Below the pieces are notes generated by a model that was given only the letters and a program-made list of their open reading frames with translations, was not told the origin of the DNA and searched no databases. Below are positions 15,490 through 24,009 of a DNA stretch of 49,155 bases, in pieces (positions within the stretch are counted from its first letter, which is position 1; each line of letters starts with the position of its first letter). The position numbers and the translations under genes were made by a program. The stretch is taken from positions 1 to 49,155 of the forward strand of contig JAFTTQ010000100.1 in NCBI GenBank assembly GCA_017466665.1, written 5' to 3'. The DNA is from Oscillospiraceae bacterium (GTDB taxonomy: Bacteria; Bacillota; Clostridia; Oscillospirales; Oscillospiraceae).

Positions 15490-16536
15490 TCAGCCAAAGA
15501 TCGTTTTAATGATCGTTTGCGCATAGACTCTCGCCATAAAATCATTGGGATGGTTAACATTATTACCGGTCATATCGTAATAGCGTTTCTTCTCCAGAAT
15601 TGCCTTATGCATAGAATTTACTGGCACGACATCGATATGCTCGTATTTTTTGCACAGGTCGTAAAGACCTGCTTCATAAGTATCCTGGTTTCCCCAGAAG
15701 CCCTTTACCCGAAAGTGTGGCAACATTGTGGCAATCACCGCCACATCTGCTTCAGGACAAGCTTCAGTAAACCGATCCAGCACTTTACCGGTCAGTTCAC
15801 AAAAGTCCTTTGCGGGGCGCCAACCATCGTTCATACCGAAGCCATAAATCATCAGATCCGGACAAATATCAATGGCCCGTTCCTGCAATTCTTCCATAGC
15901 CCAATCAGTATTCTTTCCACCCACAGCGGTATTGACATACCGGATATTGGGATTGCCAAAATATTTTTTCATAGTGTCAATAACCATTTCATACCAGCAC
16001 GGGGCATAGGGCGGAACATTCACCATTTTACTGGAGTTACAGCCTGTCGTGATGCTATCGCCATAGAAAAGGACGGTAACAGGCTGACCGGATGCAGCTT
16101 TATCCAGGAAGCGCTGCAGCTTCCTACTCTTAGGCGGAATAAGACCTTGCCAAGTATCTGTATGAGTATAGGTCACGGAAACCTGCATTTTGAAGAAGGT
16201 ATCTTCCTCACCATAGCGAATATTCTCATAGCCCTCTACGGTTGTCTGAAAAGAATACCCATCTATTAATTCCTTGGGATAATATTCGTCTAAAGAGAAT
16301 ATGGGAATGGATGTATGCTCCGTCAAGCAGATTCTTCCCTCCTTGACAATATAATCCACACCCTCTTCATATTGGGTTTTCAAATCAGAAGACAATACCG
16401 CAATCACCCGATCGGGATAATACAACAGCGGTGCTTCGGTTTCGCCTACAAACATTACCGTTTCATTGTAGACAGTATCTCCCTGCCAAATGGGCAGGGT
16501 GTATGTTTCAAGATCATAGGATCTGAATTCCAGCAT
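15490..16536 (-). CDS. SGNH/GDSL-family esterase
   Basis: This 348-residue protein has the four SGNH blocks: FYGDSITTG (catalytic Ser), NTAVGGKNT (Gly), GFGMNDG (Asn) and NNVNHPNDF (Asp and His). The N-terminal ~140 residues are a beta-rich domain often found in front of the catalytic domain in carbohydrate esterases. It has no signal peptide, so it would act inside the cell on imported, acetylated oligosaccharides. AGGGGAGAGG lies a few bases upstream of ATG 16536. It is the last gene of the rhamnoside/galactoside operon, 16 nt after the RpiB-like gene. Deacetylation of pectin-like fragments is a context-based inference. Confidence 0.85.
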   Translation of the reverse strand: MLEFRSYDLETYTLPIWQGDTVYNETVMFVGETEAPLLYYPDRVIAVLSSDLKTQYEEGVDYIVKEGRICLTEHTSIPIFSLDEYYPKELIDGYSFQTTVEGYENIRYGEEDTFFKMQVSVTYTHTDTWQGLIPPKSRKLQRFLDKAASGQPVTVLFYGDSITTGCNSSKMVNVPPYAPCWYEMVIDTMKKYFGNPNIRYVNTAVGGKNTDWAMEELQERAIDICPDLMIYGFGMNDGWRPAKDFCELTGKVLDRFTEACPEADVAVIATMLPHFRVKGFWGNQDTYEAGLYDLCKKYEHIDVVPVNSMHKAILEKKRYYDMTGNNVNHPNDFMARVYAQTIIKTIFG

Positions 16537-16552
16537 TTACCTCTCCCCTATC

Positions 16553-17125
16553 TTATTCGGGTTTTGTTTCCAGCTTCAGGGGGAAATCTCCCAGTTTATT
16601 GACCTTAAAGCCGTTTGCTTTATATTCATCATAGTCAAAGGCTTCCAGCTCGTCAATTGCCAGTTTGTGGAACTCATAGAAGTTCTTCCACCACTCATAT
16701 CCGCTGCCCAATTCAGCATTTAAATAAGCGTCAGCAATGTCGCATCCCATAGCCGGAGCTACATAGAATGCACCCATTGCCAGCACATTGACACCGTTGC
16801 CGGTGATTGCACGCAGTGCCGCAGGAACACTCTCCACCACGCCGGCGTGGACATGGGGGCACTTGCTGGCGGCGATGTGAATACCCATACCGGTACCGCA
16901 GAACAGCAGTGCTCTCTCAAATTCGCCCTCAGAGATCATGGCACCCACACGCAGACCCACTCTATGGAACATCAGGTCGGTATCATTGGGATCAGAATCG
17001 GCGCGCACGCCCACATCTGTGACCTTCCAGCCTTTTTTCTCCAAATGGGCAACCACCGCTTCTTTTAAAGGAAAGCCGGCAAAATCCGCACCAACAACAA
17101 TGTACTTATCTTTTACTGTTTTCAT
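16553..17125 (-). CDS. RpiB/LacAB-family sugar-phosphate isomerase, diverged
   Basis: This 190-residue protein matches the RpiB fold: YIVVGADFAGFPLKEAV at the start, LLFCGTGMGIHIAASK with the catalytic-base Cys76, and NGVNVLAMGAFYV. It departs from ribose-5-phosphate isomerase B at two functional positions. The usual DH at the start is DF (Phe15), and the HNDTN loop carrying the ring-opening His reads GNGVN. It also has a C-terminal extension of about 40 residues. It therefore probably acts on a different, perhaps open-chain, sugar phosphate made from the operon's glycans. AAGGAG lies 8 nt upstream of ATG 17125. Substrate is unknown. Confidence 0.8.
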   Translation of the reverse strand: MKTVKDKYIVVGADFAGFPLKEAVVAHLEKKGWKVTDVGVRADSDPNDTDLMFHRVGLRVGAMISEGEFERALLFCGTGMGIHIAASKCPHVHAGVVESVPAALRAITGNGVNVLAMGAFYVAPAMGCDIADAYLNAELGSGYEWWKNFYEFHKLAIDELEAFDYDEYKANGFKVNKLGDFPLKLETKPE

Positions 17126-17140
17126 TTTGCATTCTCCTTT

Positions 17141-18150
17141 TTATTGAATATCCTTAGCAAGCCTCGCAAGGGGCTCATCATCCCAACAAAATTCGTGTCC
17201 ACCGACATAAGGAATGAACTCAAACCAATTCTCTTTTGATTCACCAGCCAATTCCTTTAACCGCAAGACCTCTTCTTTCACTTCCCGGATGTCAAACAGA
17301 GGATCACCGTCTCCCATTTCCATACATAGTTTTCTGGGATAAACCAAGCAGGCAACTTCTGCATCGGAAAAACTTTCCCGAAACCGCGTCCACATCCAGT
17401 CGCATCGTGCCTGCTTGCTGGTATGAGAGAAAGAGCAGGCAACGGAAGACTTTATACGCTGGTCAACAGCCGCTGTATACAGGGTATAGAATCCGCCGTA
17501 GGAAAGACCCAGCATACCAAAATTGCTCACAAAGCTTTGCGCCCCGAAATAATCAAGGACTCTTGTAATTGCGTAAATCTCCAAAGCTGCTATGGAACTT
17601 CCGGTATTTTTCAACCTTGCATCCAAAACATCCCGCTGATAGCTTACGCCAAAATTTTCCGCATTCCACAGTAACAGCTGGGGCGCAAATACATTAACAT
17701 CTTACGACAGCATTCTTTCAATCATTTGATTGTAGTTATAGGTATCGCCGTACAGGTTCCCCACCTGCTCCGGCGTGCCTTCCCCACCGTGCTGGGCTAT
17801 CACAAGCGGCCTTCTTTTTTCGTCCTTTTGGAATAGCAAACCGGTGATGGCGTAGCCATCCAACACCTCAATATGAATGCGGTAAATCGTACAAAGCTTA
17901 TCTTCCGAGAGCTTTTGTGCCTTTGCCATCGGAATATCTTTGGGATGATCCTCCGTCAAAGGCCAACCGAGAACGCCCTCAAGGATTGGCGGTAGACTGC
18001 CTGATTACAGAGAATATCCTTGCAATTTTGATATCGAACGGCATCCGCGGTGCGCTCTCTTTGCTGAATCACATCTTCTAAACCAAGCAAATAGGCTTCT
18101 TTATACTGTTTGGAAGCTTCTACCGGCTCCCGATAGGAAATTCTTTCCAT
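17141..18150 (-). pseudogene. Broken alpha/beta-hydrolase (acetyl-xylan-esterase/dienelactone-hydrolase type)
   Basis: Three consecutive reading-frame pieces make one ~336-residue hydrolase. Piece one runs from ATG 18150 (AAAGGTG upstream) to about 17970, where a one-base shift is needed to pass from QSLRAF to LGWPLTEDHPKD. Piece two ends at an in-frame TAA at 17702-17704 (MLS-stop-DVNVFAPQLLLWN). Piece three is in the same frame and runs to 17141. The catalytic parts are recognisable: the nucleophile elbow GLSYGG, an Asp region MGDGDPLFD and the His in VGGHEFCWDDE. The reading resumes so well on both sides that decay, or two sequencing errors, explains it better than three genes. It lies between the GH78 and RpiB-like genes in the operon. 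Confidence 0.85.
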
Positions 18151-18154
18151 TGCT

Positions 18155-20707
18155 TCACACCTTTTCCTGCCGAAATGTCAGCTCATGCCTTCCCGGTGAC
18201 AGCCATATTTCAGATTGCTTAGAATCTGATACCCCATGATCCGGAGTCACCACTTTACATTTTGTATTAAACGGAACACTGACTGTCAAGGACAAGGTAT
18301 CACCGTTTTTCTTATTCCAGGAAGTCTCGATTTTGCCTTTTACGGTATTCAGCGAGCCTGTTACACCGTCAAGCTTGGCAGGAATACAAAGCGCAATCTG
18401 AAACTCGGTAAAGCCCGGTTTTATGGGCTGGATTCCCAGCAAATAACGGTAAAACCATGCACTGACAGTGGCGTTCATTGGATGACAATGGGATGCCATA
18501 TCCAGCATTGGACCGGAATCTACATATTCCCAGCGCTCCCAGGTGGTAGTAGCTCCGTTTTCCACCATATAACCCCAGCCGGGATAGGTGGTTTGGGTCA
18601 CCACATCATAAGCAAGATCAATATAACCGTTTTCTGCAAGCACTTCTAAAATATAACGGGTAAAGATATTGCCGGTAGTCATGTGATTTCCGTTTTGGCG
18701 GATACTTTCAGCAATGGCCTGAACAGTCTTTTCCTTATCCGGGGAAATATCCAGCCACGCCATAAAGGTATTGGACGCCTGAGAGTTTCCGGCATAAAAG
18801 CCTTCCGGGTGATAGTAGGTTCTGTTTAAGGCTTCCTTGGTCTTCTGCGCCAATGCGTTCCATTTGGCAATATCCTCTGTTTTTTCAAGGACTTCTGCCA
18901 TTTTGCCCATTAAGACAGCATTGTAATGCAAGAATCCTGTGGACATTTGCTTACCGGGTGTAATGGCAGATACTGCGCCCGCACCGCAACTACCTGCAAC
19001 AGCGCCTGCAACCGGGGCTGCCCAGTCTCCGTAATAGCTGTAATTGACAATGCCGTCGGTGGTATTGCTGTCTAAGAAATCTGTCCAGGCAGCGAAACCA
19101 TCATAATGCTTCTGCAGCACCTGTTTATCGCCATAGTGCATATACAGCAGCCAGCCCAAAATCAGATAGCTGCTGGAAACCGGGTCTGCCGGCTGACTGC
19201 CGAAGTTTACATAGGGTACGGTATCCGTAATTGCACCAGTTTCCTTGCCCTGTTCATCGGCGATATCCTGCAAAAATTTGGCATAGAAACGGTGTAAATC
19301 AAAGTTATAAACCGCTTCCTCCGCTCTGACCGTAATATCATTCAGCCAACCAAGACGCTCATCTCTTTGGTGGCAATCTGTAGGAACGCCGTGAAGGTTG
19401 TTATTCTCCGCCCACCAGCAGATATGCTGAATTTGATTGAGCAGCTCGTTTTCTGCCTGAAAGCTGCCTGCAGGATTTACCGCATTTCGTAGAACAACCG
19501 CCTTGATGCTCTCTGCTGTCAGGGGTTTGGATAATCCTTTAACCTCCGCATAGCGGAATCCGTGGTAAGTAAAGTGAGGGCGATAAACGGCTTTTCTGCC
19601 TGCGGAAATGTAGGTATCCGTTGCCCTTGCACTGCGCAAATTTGCCGTAGAGATCATACCGGATTTATCCAGAATCTCTGCGTGTCGAATGGTAATTTCC
19701 TTTCCGGCAGGTTCGTCAATTTCAATTTCCACAACACCGGCAATATTCTGACCAAAATCCACAACATAAATTCCTTTTTCCGGCTCTGTAACGGAAACAG
19801 GAATAAACTCTGCAACAGGGGCAATGGATTCCAGATTCTCAGGAACCAATTCACCCGTCGGCGGCTCAGTTAAAATTGCCTCGTCCCAGCCATCAAGCTG
19901 CAAACCGGGGTTACACCAGCCAGGAACCTCGCACCGGGCATCATAGACTTCTCCGTGGAACAGAGAATTGGAACGAATCGGGCCACCGGAGTAGACCATC
20001 CAGCCATCATTTTTCCGGGTAAGGATTGTTTCTTTTTCTCCGTTGGCATACTCCAAGCTGAGCTGCACCCAAAAAGGTCCGTCCTCATTGCCGCCGGTAG
20101 TCATACCGAACCAGCCCTTACCCAGAGTAATGCCCAAGGCATTTTCCCCCTTGCAAAGCAGGGGCAACACATCATAAGCATTGTAGCAGACCCGTTTTTT
20201 ATAATTGGTCCAGGCAGGAGAGAGAACATCCTTACCTACCTTTTGTCCGTTGATATAGGACTCCTGATAGCCCAGTCCGCAAACATATAGCCTTGCTCTG
20301 ACCGGAGTATCTTTTAAGCAGAATGATTTTCGGATCAGTGGTGCCTGACCGCCCAAGTAACCGGGGCGCATCCATTTTGCCTGTAAGGTGTCAATGCCTG
20401 TGCTAAAGTATTCCGGGTTACTCTCATACCGGTTTCCGGCATTATCCTGCAGCAAAAGCTGGGCAATGTAATCGGTGTCAAATTCCAGTTCCGGGCCATC
20501 ATAGACAACATTATCCGACTGCTGGGAATGAACCCAGCCGGAATCCCAGACAAGCTTTTCTTTTTGGTTTTTCAGGTTCAGTCGGTAACCTGTCTGCATA
20601 CCTTGATAACCAGTCAAAAACCAATGAAAGGTCGGTCTGCCTTGGAGCGCTTCCGGATAACCGTTACCAAACCCTTTCAGGACGCATTGCATCGTATCAT
20701 CCCGCAT
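18155..20707 (-). CDS. Alpha-L-rhamnosidase, GH78 family
   Basis: This 850-residue protein hydrolyses terminal alpha-L-rhamnose from pectic or flavonoid glycosides. Domains in order: N-terminal beta-sandwich domains (RPTFHWFLTGYQGMQTGYRL, IRKSFCLKDTPVRARLYVCGLGYQESYINGQKVG), the (alpha/alpha)6 catalytic barrel with TDCHQRDERLGW (Asp444 region, GH78 catalytic motif) and WERWEYVDSG, and a C-terminal beta-sandwich. No signal peptide is seen, so it acts on imported substrate. ATG 20707 was chosen because GAGGTG lies 6 nt upstream; an in-frame extension to 20746 has no such site. It follows the GH3 gene by 47 bp in the same operon. Confidence 0.93.
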   Translation of the reverse strand: MRDDTMQCVLKGFGNGYPEALQGRPTFHWFLTGYQGMQTGYRLNLKNQKEKLVWDSGWVHSQQSDNVVYDGPELEFDTDYIAQLLLQDNAGNRYESNPEYFSTGIDTLQAKWMRPGYLGGQAPLIRKSFCLKDTPVRARLYVCGLGYQESYINGQKVGKDVLSPAWTNYKKRVCYNAYDVLPLLCKGENALGITLGKGWFGMTTGGNEDGPFWVQLSLEYANGEKETILTRKNDGWMVYSGGPIRSNSLFHGEVYDARCEVPGWCNPGLQLDGWDEAILTEPPTGELVPENLESIAPVAEFIPVSVTEPEKGIYVVDFGQNIAGVVEIEIDEPAGKEITIRHAEILDKSGMISTANLRSARATDTYISAGRKAVYRPHFTYHGFRYAEVKGLSKPLTAESIKAVVLRNAVNPAGSFQAENELLNQIQHICWWAENNNLHGVPTDCHQRDERLGWLNDITVRAEEAVYNFDLHRFYAKFLQDIADEQGKETGAITDTVPYVNFGSQPADPVSSSYLILGWLLYMHYGDKQVLQKHYDGFAAWTDFLDSNTTDGIVNYSYYGDWAAPVAGAVAGSCGAGAVSAITPGKQMSTGFLHYNAVLMGKMAEVLEKTEDIAKWNALAQKTKEALNRTYYHPEGFYAGNSQASNTFMAWLDISPDKEKTVQAIAESIRQNGNHMTTGNIFTRYILEVLAENGYIDLAYDVVTQTTYPGWGYMVENGATTTWERWEYVDSGPMLDMASHCHPMNATVSAWFYRYLLGIQPIKPGFTEFQIALCIPAKLDGVTGSLNTVKGKIETSWNKKNGDTLSLTVSVPFNTKCKVVTPDHGVSDSKQSEIWLSPGRHELTFRQEKV

Positions 20708-20754
20708 TGATTTCACCTCGTATTCTCTCATTCCATAGGGCTGCAAAAGCTGGC

Positions 20755-22680
20755 CTACAGCAATACCTCATTTGCATTTTTACAAATCTGCAAAGATACT
20801 TCGCCTTTATCTCCTTGCCAGCTGTGTGTTTGTTCGTCGTAGTAAGTAAATGCGTCTTTATCAAGCTGCAAGTCTACAGTTACGGAATCGCCTGCTTTCA
20901 CTAATACCTTTCGGAAAGCTTTCAGTTCCCGAACAGGACGGTCTACAGAAGGATTTTTCGGGCAGACATACAGCTGAACAACTTCCTTGCCGTCCACATT
21001 GCCGATGTTTTCCACATCCACAGAAACTGTGACGCTCTCCCCTTCCCGGGTGATTTGCAGGTTAGAATACCGAAAATCGGTATAGCTCAGGCCATAGCCA
21101 AAGGGGTACAACACCGGTACGTTTGCGGTGGTAAAATAGCGGTAGCCTACATTCCACTTTTCTTCGTAAACCATCACCCCTTCATCCCGGTAGGTCTGTT
21201 CCGAAGGAATATCTTTTATGGAATAGGCGTAGGTTTCTGTCAGTCTACCGGAGGGATTAACCGCGCCGGTCAGTACCCGTGCCACCGCCTGAGAGACATT
21301 CTGACCGCCGAAGCCTGCAAGGACAACCGCATCTGCCAGCTTATCAAACTGGGCAAGGTCAACGGCAGAGCCGGCGTAGACCACTATCACCAGTTTCTTT
21401 GCGTACTTACGCAAGTATTTCAGCGCATCCAGTTCCTCCGGGGTCAGGGTAATATCCCGGCGGTCAGTTTCCTCCACCTCGCCGCCAGCACCTGTGCCTA
21501 CGGTCAGAATCGTCACATCGCTCAATGCGCTATCCTGACAGGCTTTTTTCAGGTTACCCATACTCACATTGGCACCATATACTTTGCCGATGCTCTCGGA
21601 ATAGAAAGCATCCATCCCTTGCTCTTGCAAGGCTTCGTCCAACGGTACAAAGGGCCGGTTGGGAATCACCGCACTGCTGCCGCCGCCGTGGTAGTAGATG
21701 TGAGCCGGTGCGCCGGTAACACAGACCTTTCCCTGTTGCAAGGGCAGTACACCATTGTTCTTCAAAAGAACAATGCCGTCTTCTTCCACCTTTTGGGAAA
21801 TGGCAATTCGTTCTTCTATTGTATATTGAATCTCTCTTTTCTGTTTTGCTTCCCGGTTTTTCTCAGAAAGTGCCAGCATACGACCGGCAGAGGCATCCAA
21901 ACAGGCTTGATCTACCTTACCATCTTTTAAGTGCTGCTGCATCAGCTGTGCGTGCTTGGCATTGTGGGGGAACTCTAAGTCAAGACCGGCGTGCAAGGAA
22001 TCCAGGGGGTCTTGGACAGCCTCCCAGTCGGACACAATCACGCCCTCAAAGCCCAATTCATTCCGAAGAATATCGTTAAGCTTTTTATTGGCACTCATAC
22101 GGACACCGTTTACCAGGTTATAGGAGGTCATTACCGTCCAGGGCTTGGCTTTCAGGGCAATTTCAAAGGGTTTCAGGTATATCTCCCGCAAGGTGCGCTC
22201 ATCTACCTGGGAGGAAAGCCAGTAACGGGAATACTCCCGGTTATTGCAGCAATAGTGCTTCAGGCTGGTACCGATATGACCTGCCTGTACACCCTCGATA
22301 AATGCCTTGCCGAACATACCGGCAACATAGGGATCCTCACTGAAATACTCAAAATTTCTGCCGCAAAGGGGCGTTCTTTTGATATTCACACCGGGACCTA
22401 ACAGCACATCCACATTGTGGTCGATGCAGTCATCAGCAATGGCTCTGCCCATCTCCCAGGCAAGAGATGTATCCCAGGTTTGGGAAAGCATCTGATAGCA
22501 GGGATAGGCAACGGAAGGATAAATACTATCGTTTGCCCAACTGTCGGTAACAGCCAAGCAGCGCAGACCCACAGGACCATCGCTGACCTTCAGCTTTTCA
22601 ATCTTACCGCCCAAGTCCTCGGTCTCCCACCAGTCCTTTGCCATGACCAGTTTTATTTTTTCTGAATTGGAAATCTTCAT
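20755..22680 (-). CDS. Beta-glucosidase-type glycoside hydrolase, GH3 family
   Basis: This 641-residue cytoplasmic enzyme has the GH3 N-terminal TIM barrel with GVIVSDWEAV (nucleophile Asp218) and SLKHYCCNNREYSRYWLSSQVDERTLREIY, the (alpha/beta)6 sandwich (DGIVLLKNNGVLPLQ, GGGSSAV) and a C-terminal fibronectin-III-like domain (YPFGYGLSYTDF...VENIGNVDGKEVVQLYV). Members cleave beta-linked glucose, xylose or arabinose from non-reducing ends; the exact sugar is not predictable. Its GGAG site overlaps the stop of the truncated beta-galactosidase, 4 nt upstream, so the genes were coupled. Confidence 0.93.
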   Translation of the reverse strand: MKISNSEKIKLVMAKDWWETEDLGGKIEKLKVSDGPVGLRCLAVTDSWANDSIYPSVAYPCYQMLSQTWDTSLAWEMGRAIADDCIDHNVDVLLGPGVNIKRTPLCGRNFEYFSEDPYVAGMFGKAFIEGVQAGHIGTSLKHYCCNNREYSRYWLSSQVDERTLREIYLKPFEIALKAKPWTVMTSYNLVNGVRMSANKKLNDILRNELGFEGVIVSDWEAVQDPLDSLHAGLDLEFPHNAKHAQLMQQHLKDGKVDQACLDASAGRMLALSEKNREAKQKREIQYTIEERIAISQKVEEDGIVLLKNNGVLPLQQGKVCVTGAPAHIYYHGGGSSAVIPNRPFVPLDEALQEQGMDAFYSESIGKVYGANVSMGNLKKACQDSALSDVTILTVGTGAGGEVEETDRRDITLTPEELDALKYLRKYAKKLVIVVYAGSAVDLAQFDKLADAVVLAGFGGQNVSQAVARVLTGAVNPSGRLTETYAYSIKDIPSEQTYRDEGVMVYEEKWNVGYRYFTTANVPVLYPFGYGLSYTDFRYSNLQITREGESVTVSVDVENIGNVDGKEVVQLYVCPKNPSVDRPVRELKAFRKVLVKAGDSVTVDLQLDKDAFTYYDEQTHSWQGDKGEVSLQICKNANEVLL

Positions 22681-22683
22681 TTT

Positions 22684-23840
22684 TTACTCCAAGATAGGGT
22701 TCATTCGGATAGAGAAGGTAAACGCCTTTTCATCCAGTCTGTATTTTTCTTTCAGATCCGGTCCACAGGAATTAGAGCCAATACCGGAAACCTTATAATC
22801 CACCCGAACATAGGTATTTCCATCGGTATGAAGTTCATCGGTATGCTCGGCTGCTGTCAAATTTTGCGTACTATAGGCACATACCTTACATTCAAAATCC
22901 TGACCGGATGTAAATTGCAGCTTATCCGCCAAAGAAAGCTCACGCACGCCATAGTGGTTGCCGTGTTCCTGAGGACGGACATAATGGACATATTCCAGCT
23001 CTGCACAGCTTTCATAATAGCTCATAGGTGCGTGGGCGTGAAGGTCGCAATAGCTTTCCATAGGACCACAGCCAAAATAGCGGAAAGCTGCATTTTCCTG
23101 AGGCATTGCAAACTCCAAACCAAACCGAGGCAAGAAATCATGGATATACTCTGGGATTTTTACATCTATTTTCCGATCTACCGTACCGTCTTCATAGAAA
23201 CAAAGAGCTTCGGTATAGTGCAAAAACGGCATCCGGGATAAACCGGATAAGCTTCCCTTTACTGTAATCTGATTGCCGCATACAGCAATATCATAAATCT
23301 TACCGCTTGTCAAATGATAACGCTGAAGCATCCAGCGTTGTTTACAAAGCGCATCATTATCAGTAGGAGCACGCCATACCGTCCACTGCATTCTCTTTAC
23401 AAGCTGTTCTTGACCAGCCACAATTATGCTGTCAAAATTACCATAAAGCTTACTAAAGCTGTAGCGAAAATGTTCACCCTCGGCAAGAATATGTGTGTTG
23501 CTTTCTGTCAGAGCAAGAGGCGCACAGGGTACCACTTCATTCCGCTTAATTGGAAGTTCAAATTGCCGGAATGCGATTTCATTCTCTCCGTCCAGCATAC
23601 TAAGGTTCACATAGCAGCCCAGCTTGCAGGATTTCGGTAAATCAAAGGGAATCTCCAATGTTGTGGTCTTATGGGGTGCAAGGCAAATTTGCAGGGTTTT
23701 GGTATCTATTGTCTTGCCATCACAGGTCAAACTCAATACAATTTTCCTCTCGGAAAGGTCAGTGAAATCATATTCATTGGTGATAACAAGGGTTTTGCCC
23801 TCCAAAGATATCAGAACGGGTGCATAGATCTGCTTGGCAT
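22684..23840 (-). pseudogene. C-terminal third of a GH2 beta-galactosidase (lacZ-type), 5' part deleted
   Basis: The frame encodes only the last two LacZ domains. These are the domain-4 immunoglobulin fold (AKQIYAPVLISLEGKTLVITNEYDFTDLS) and the large beta-sandwich of the small-chain type (WRAPTDND, FGCGPMESYCD, PQEHGNHYGV, GIGSNSCGP). The sugar-binding domain and the catalytic TIM barrel, some 600 residues, are missing. Immediately upstream, in another frame, lies the N-terminus of an ABC permease, so an internal deletion has joined the two genes near 23840. No start codon with a ribosome binding site belongs to this fragment. It is almost certainly inactive. Confidence 0.88.
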
Positions 23841-24002
23841 TGTGTCGAGCTGGTAACCCTTCATATCCACAAACATTGTGGATATGGCAACGCACAGCGG
23901 GACAAGCTGGAACATCAGGTAGCCGATCAGAGGGATCAGAGCAACTGTAAGGCCGAATCTGCCCTCTGAACGATATGCAAGATTTTTCTTTTTGTTACCC
24001 AT
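23838..24002 (-). pseudogene. N-terminal fragment of a sugar ABC-transporter permease (MalF/LplB type)
   Basis: About 55 codons remain from ATG 24002: MGNKKKNLAYRSEGR, then the first membrane helix (LTVALIPLIGYLMFQLVPLCVAIS), then TMFVDMKGYQLDTM. This is the normal beginning of an inner-membrane permease partnered with the solute-binding protein encoded just upstream. After DTM the homology ends at the lacZ joint, and eight out-of-frame codons lead to a stop. AAGG lies 5 nt before the ATG. The rest of this permease and any second permease are gone from the locus. Confidence 0.82.
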
Positions 24003-24009
24003 AAACACC

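Noticed and set aside
22684..23895. 403-codon open frame as an intact stand-alone gene
   Set aside because: Its first ~20 codons are out-of-frame permease sequence, there is no ribosome binding site, and the catalytic part of LacZ is absent.
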